Of a stretch of 8,153 nucleotides of DNA, positions 6,147-8,153 are shown one piece after another (within the stretch, counting starts at the first letter, position 1; every line of letters starts with the position of its first letter). This DNA comes from WHSM01 sp050701635 (GTDB taxonomy: Bacteria; Actinomycetota; Actinomycetes; Mycobacteriales; Micromonosporaceae): positions 1-8,153 of the forward strand of contig JBOGDF010000257.1 in NCBI GenBank assembly GCA_050701635.1. The letters are read 5' to 3'. Below the pieces are notes generated by a model, which was not told where the DNA came from, made no database searches, and saw nothing but the letters and a program-made list of their open reading frames with translations. The position numbers and the translations under genes were made by a program.

Positions 6147-6219
6147 CTGTTTCGGAGTTAAAAGATCAACCCCAAACCCACCGATCAGCTTGTTGCTGGT
6201 CGCGGGTAAGGTCGCCGCT

Positions 6220-6786
6220 GTGATCGTTCCGCGGGTCGGCGTGGGGACGGACGTCCACGGGTATGCGCCGGGGCGGCCGTGCTGGGTTGCTGGCCTGTTG
6301 TGGGACGGCGTCGACGGGCTGGCCGGGCATTCTGACGGTGACGTGGTCGCGCATGCGGGGTGCGACGCGTTGCTGTCCGCGGCGGGGCTGGGTGATCTGG
6401 GCACCAACTACGGCACCGACCGGCCCGAGTGGGCGGGTGCCTCGGGCGTCGCGCTGCTGACCGAAACCGCTCGGCGGGTACGCGAATCCGGGTTCGACAT
6501 CGGCAACGTCGCGATCCAGGTGATCGGCGTACGGCCGCGGCTCGGTGCCCGGCGCGCCTTGGCGCAGCAGCGGCTCTCCGACGCGATCGCGGCTCCCGTG
6601 CAGCTCTCCGCCACCACCAGCGACGGGCTCGGGTTCACCGGTCGGGGTGAGGGGCTGGCGGCGATCGCCACCGCCCTGGTCTACCCGACATCGGCTCCAG
6701 ATACGTTGAGCGGCCCGCCGACAGGGGTGGAGTCGGCGGACCGCGGTACGTCAGCTGATAGTACGACCGACTGGCCGCGCGGGTAA
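6220..6786 (+). CDS. ispF: 2-C-methyl-D-erythritol 2,4-cyclodiphosphate synthase
   Basis: IspF is a zinc-dependent trimer that converts 4-diphosphocytidyl-2-C-methyl-D-erythritol 2-phosphate to the cyclic diphosphate with release of CMP, a step of the MEP route to isoprenoids. Seen: GVGTDVHGY with zinc ligands Asp11 and His13, third ligand His45 in AHAGCDALLSAAGLGDLG, the active-site loop GHSDGD (36-41), ATTSDGLG (131-138) and GRGEGLAAIATAL (141-153). The loop that is FPDTD in E. coli IspF reads YGTDR here, similar to mycobacterial FGVDD. The GTG at 6220 gives the standard IspF start; the frame is open back to 6064 but that part crosses the inverted repeat. At 188 residues it is about 30 longer than usual because of a Ser/Thr/Asp-rich C-terminal tail after residue 155. 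IspD, normally just upstream, is not in the window. Confidence 0.95.
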   Translation: MIVPRVGVGTDVHGYAPGRPCWVAGLLWDGVDGLAGHSDGDVVAHAGCDALLSAAGLGDLGTNYGTDRPEWAGASGVALLTETARRVRESGFDIGNVAIQVIGVRPRLGARRALAQQRLSDAIAAPVQLSATTSDGLGFTGRGEGLAAIATALVYPTSAPDTLSGPPTGVESADRGTSADSTTDWPRG

Positions 6787-6810
6787 CCCGCTGCGTGACA
6801 ACGCAACGAC

Positions 6811-6815
6811 AGGAG
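6811..6815 (+). promoter_or_regulatory. Ribosome binding site of the PPOX-family gene
   Basis: AGGAG lies seven bases before the GTG at 6823 and sets that start. Only 36 bases separate the ispF stop from this gene and no terminator is visible between them, so the two are probably on one transcript. Confidence 0.7.
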
Positions 6816-6822
6816 TCGATCG

Positions 6823-7242
6823 GTGACCGTTGCTCTCCCCGAGTTCGCGAAGCAGCTGCTCGACGACCGGGTGTTCGCCGTGCTGGCCACGGTCAGCGCC
6901 GGCGGCAGCCCGCAGTCGAGTGTCATCTGGGTCAAGCGTGACGCCGAGCAGGTGATCTTTTCGACGATCCGGGGGCGGCTGAAGACCCGTCACATGGAGC
7001 GCAATCCGAAGGTCAGCCTCTGCCTGTACGACCCGAAGGACCCGTACGCGTACGTCGAGCTCCGCGGCACCGTGACCATGGACGAGGCGGGCGGCGCGGA
7101 GCTGATCGACGAGCTGTCCCGGGCGTACGACGGCAAGCCGTGGACCGTACGTCCGCACGAGACCCGGCTGGTCTGCCGGGTCACCCCCAGCAAGGTGATC
7201 GAACACGTCGCCGCCCAGTCGCCACGCTTCACCGGGTCATAG
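6823..7242 (+). CDS. PPOX-class F420/FMN-dependent oxidoreductase family protein
   Basis: Small 139-residue split-barrel flavin-fold protein, similar in layout to actinobacterial F420-binding proteins such as Rv1155. Recognisable parts: an N-terminal helix ending in LLDDRVFAVLATVSAGGSP (12-30), the strand pair SSVIWVKRDAEQVIFSTI (32-49) and the cofactor-binding stretch GRLKTRHMERNPKVSLCLYD (51-70), where the Lys-Thr-Arg group typically contacts the phosphate of F420 or FMN. AYVELRGTVTM (76-86) forms the next strand. Proteins of this family reduce or oxidise small molecules, but substrates are mostly unknown, and sequence alone does not separate F420 from FMN use. Unlike the PKS and methyltransferase, it uses CGT codons outside the GTAC context (CGT GAC, CGT CAC, CGT CCG). 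It is the last gene before a strong hairpin. Confidence 0.88.
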   Translation: MTVALPEFAKQLLDDRVFAVLATVSAGGSPQSSVIWVKRDAEQVIFSTIRGRLKTRHMERNPKVSLCLYDPKDPYAYVELRGTVTMDEAGGAELIDELSRAYDGKPWTVRPHETRLVCRVTPSKVIEHVAAQSPRFTGS

Positions 7243-7253
7243 CGCGCTCTTCT

Positions 7254-7308
7254 CAAGATCATGGCCCCTTCATGCAGTCCTGACTGCATGAAGGGGCCCA
7301 TGATCTTG
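7254..7308. terminator. Long near-perfect hairpin, likely bidirectional terminator
   Basis: The left arm 7254-7278 and right arm 7283-7308 are complementary over 25 pairs with a single one-base bulge (an extra base in the right arm, in the CATGG / CCCATG part); the loop is CCTG. It lies 12 bases after the PPOX stop and 12 bases before the stop of the convergent dioxygenase gene, exactly where a shared terminator is needed. Neither side has a run of T, which is common for actinobacterial hairpin terminators. Arms ending in CAAGATC / GATCTTG could also mark a dispersed repeat family of this genome. Confidence 0.8.
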
Positions 7309-7320
7309 CATCATAGGGCG

Positions 7321-8153
7321 TCAGCCGGTGGAGGGGTCGACGCCGCCGGTGGGCTTGGTGCGGCGCGCCCAGGTCCAGGCGTACCCGGGGTCTTCGCAGG
7401 CCAGGCCGGGGTCGCAGAGGTCCAGCGGGCGGAACGTGTCGACCATGACCGCCAGCTCGTCGAAGTAGTCGACCCCGATCGCGGCCTCCGGAGCGCCCGG
7501 CTGCGGGCCGTGCGTGAACCCGCTCGGGTGCAGCGAGATCGAGCCCTGGCCGATGCCGGAGCCCTTCCGCGCCTCGTAGTTGCCGCCGGTGTAGAACAGC
7601 ATCTCGTCGGAGTCGACGTTGTGGTGGTTGTACGGCACCGGGATCGCGTCCGGGTGGTAGTCCACCTTCCGCGGTACGAACGAGCAGATCACGAAATTCG
7701 GACCCTGGAACGTCTGGTGTACGGGCGGCGGCTGGTGGACCCGCCCGGTGATCGGCTCGAAGTCGTGGATCGAGAACGCCCACGGGTAGAGGTGCCCGTC
7801 CCAGCCGACCACGTCAAACGGGTGGTTGGCGTACGTGAAGCGGGTCCAACCGCGGCGGTGCTGCACGTACACGTCGATGTCTTCGCCCTCTTCGAGCATC
7901 GGCTCCGACGGGCCGCGCAGGTCGCGCTCGCAGTACGGCGAGTGCTCGAGGAACTGGCCGCGTACCGACAGATAGCGTTTCGGAGGGCCGATGTGGCCGG
8001 TCGCCTCGATCACCAGGGTGCGCACATCGCCGCGCGGCACGATCCGATAGATCACCGAGGTCGGGATGATCACGTAGTCGCCGGTGCTGACGTCGAGCGC
8101 CCCGAACGTGGTCTCGATCGTGGCGTCGCCGGCCTCGACGTAGATGCACTCGT
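7321..8153 (-). CDS. hmgA: Homogentisate 1,2-dioxygenase family protein, 5' end outside window
   Basis: Homogentisate 1,2-dioxygenase is a non-haem Fe(II) cupin-fold enzyme that opens the ring of homogentisate to maleylacetoacetate in tyrosine breakdown. The last 276 residues are in the window; the frame stays open to the right edge (ECIYVEAGDATIETTFG is the most distal part). Seen: GDYVIIPTSVIYRIVP, GPNFVICSFVPRKVD, the metal-site segment PYNHHNVDSDEMLFY (nt 7635-7591), where His and Glu match the iron ligands of the family, and LHPSGFTHGPQPGA (about nt 7534-7493) with the remaining His ligand and active-site His. The C-terminus ends shortly after a Trp-containing stretch (YAWTWARRTKP). Relatives acting on other dihydroxy-aromatics exist, so the exact substrate is less certain than the family. 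It converges on the plus-strand genes across a hairpin terminator. Confidence 0.87.
   Translation of the reverse strand, partial: ECIYVEAGDATIETTFGALDVSTGDYVIIPTSVIYRIVPRGDVRTLVIEATGHIGPPKRYLSVRGQFLEHSPYCERDLRGPSEPMLEEGEDIDVYVQHRRGWTRFTYANHPFDVVGWDGHLYPWAFSIHDFEPITGRVHQPPPVHQTFQGPNFVICSFVPRKVDYHPDAIPVPYNHHNVDSDEMLFYTGGNYEARKGSGIGQGSISLHPSGFTHGPQPGAPEAAIGVDYFDELAVMVDTFRPLDLCDPGLACEDPGYAWTWARRTKPTGGVDPSTG

Noticed and set aside
6064..6219. N-terminal extension of IspF to 6064.
   Set aside because: The added 52 residues lie over the inverted repeat and are not IspF-like. The GTG at 6220, with GGTAAGG upstream, gives the normal start of the fold.
5583..6407. Minus-strand frame over carD and the spacer, including a plausible-looking stretch (TPKQVRRLQRAAGKAAG) at about 6111-6161.
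   Set aside because: The frame is antisense to carD and ispF, has no convincing start or ribosome site, and its spacer part comes mainly from the inverted repeat arms, with only moderate GC at third positions. A small gene remnant here cannot be fully excluded.
1..8153. Search for tRNA, rRNA, CRISPR arrays, insertion sequences and prophage genes.
   Set aside because: No cloverleaf-like segment, no regularly spaced repeats, and no transposase, integrase or phage motif was seen in any frame.
7321..8153. Linking the ring-opening dioxygenase to the PKS product as a degradation step.
   Set aside because: It lies beyond carD-ispF and a strong terminator, on the other strand, and its family normally serves tyrosine breakdown.

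Overview
The window is very GC-rich, most codons end in G or C, six of the ten genes start with GTG, and the tetranucleotide GTAC is unusually common. These features and the gene content point to a high-GC actinobacterium, most likely Micromonosporaceae; the family assignment is inference. Ten protein genes are visible, two of them cut by the window edges. I see no rRNA, tRNA, CRISPR array, transposase or recombinase.

Layout. (1) On the minus strand at the left edge lie radA (DNA repair ATPase, 3' end missing) and, upstream of it in the same direction, a lipoprotein gene matching lpqE. (2) Next is a compact three-gene set around one 26-base divergent gap: a UbiA-type prenyltransferase on minus, then a UbiG-like O-methyltransferase and a type III polyketide synthase (PKS) on plus, the last two overlapping by GTGA. 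These three families together fit an enzyme set that makes a phenolic or quinone ring, methylates it and attaches a prenyl chain. (3) Converging on the PKS, with an 8-base overlap of the two ends, is a minus-strand gene for a single-pass membrane protein with a thioredoxin-like outer domain and a Cys-Thr-Cys motif. (4) Divergent from it is carD (RNA polymerase-binding regulator). A 180-base spacer with a long inverted repeat follows, then ispF (MEP pathway of isoprenoid synthesis) and a PPOX/F420-type flavin-fold oxidoreductase. (5) A strong hairpin separates this plus-strand run from a convergent homogentisate 1,2-dioxygenase-like gene that runs off the right edge.

The frame of the region is a known actinobacterial neighbourhood: in Mycobacterium tuberculosis lpqE-radA lie divergent from carD-ispD-ispF. 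Here two things differ. About 3.7 kb holding the polyketide/prenyl genes and the CxC membrane protein sits between lpqE and carD, and ispD is absent between carD and ispF. The inserted genes share the codon and GTAC signature of their neighbours, so they do not look recently acquired. The best candidate for a little-described system is the ubiA / ubiG-like / type III PKS set. It resembles in composition the reported agq cluster of Actinoplanes missouriensis (prenylated alkyl-methoxyhydroquinones), but no hydroxylase gene is visible here.
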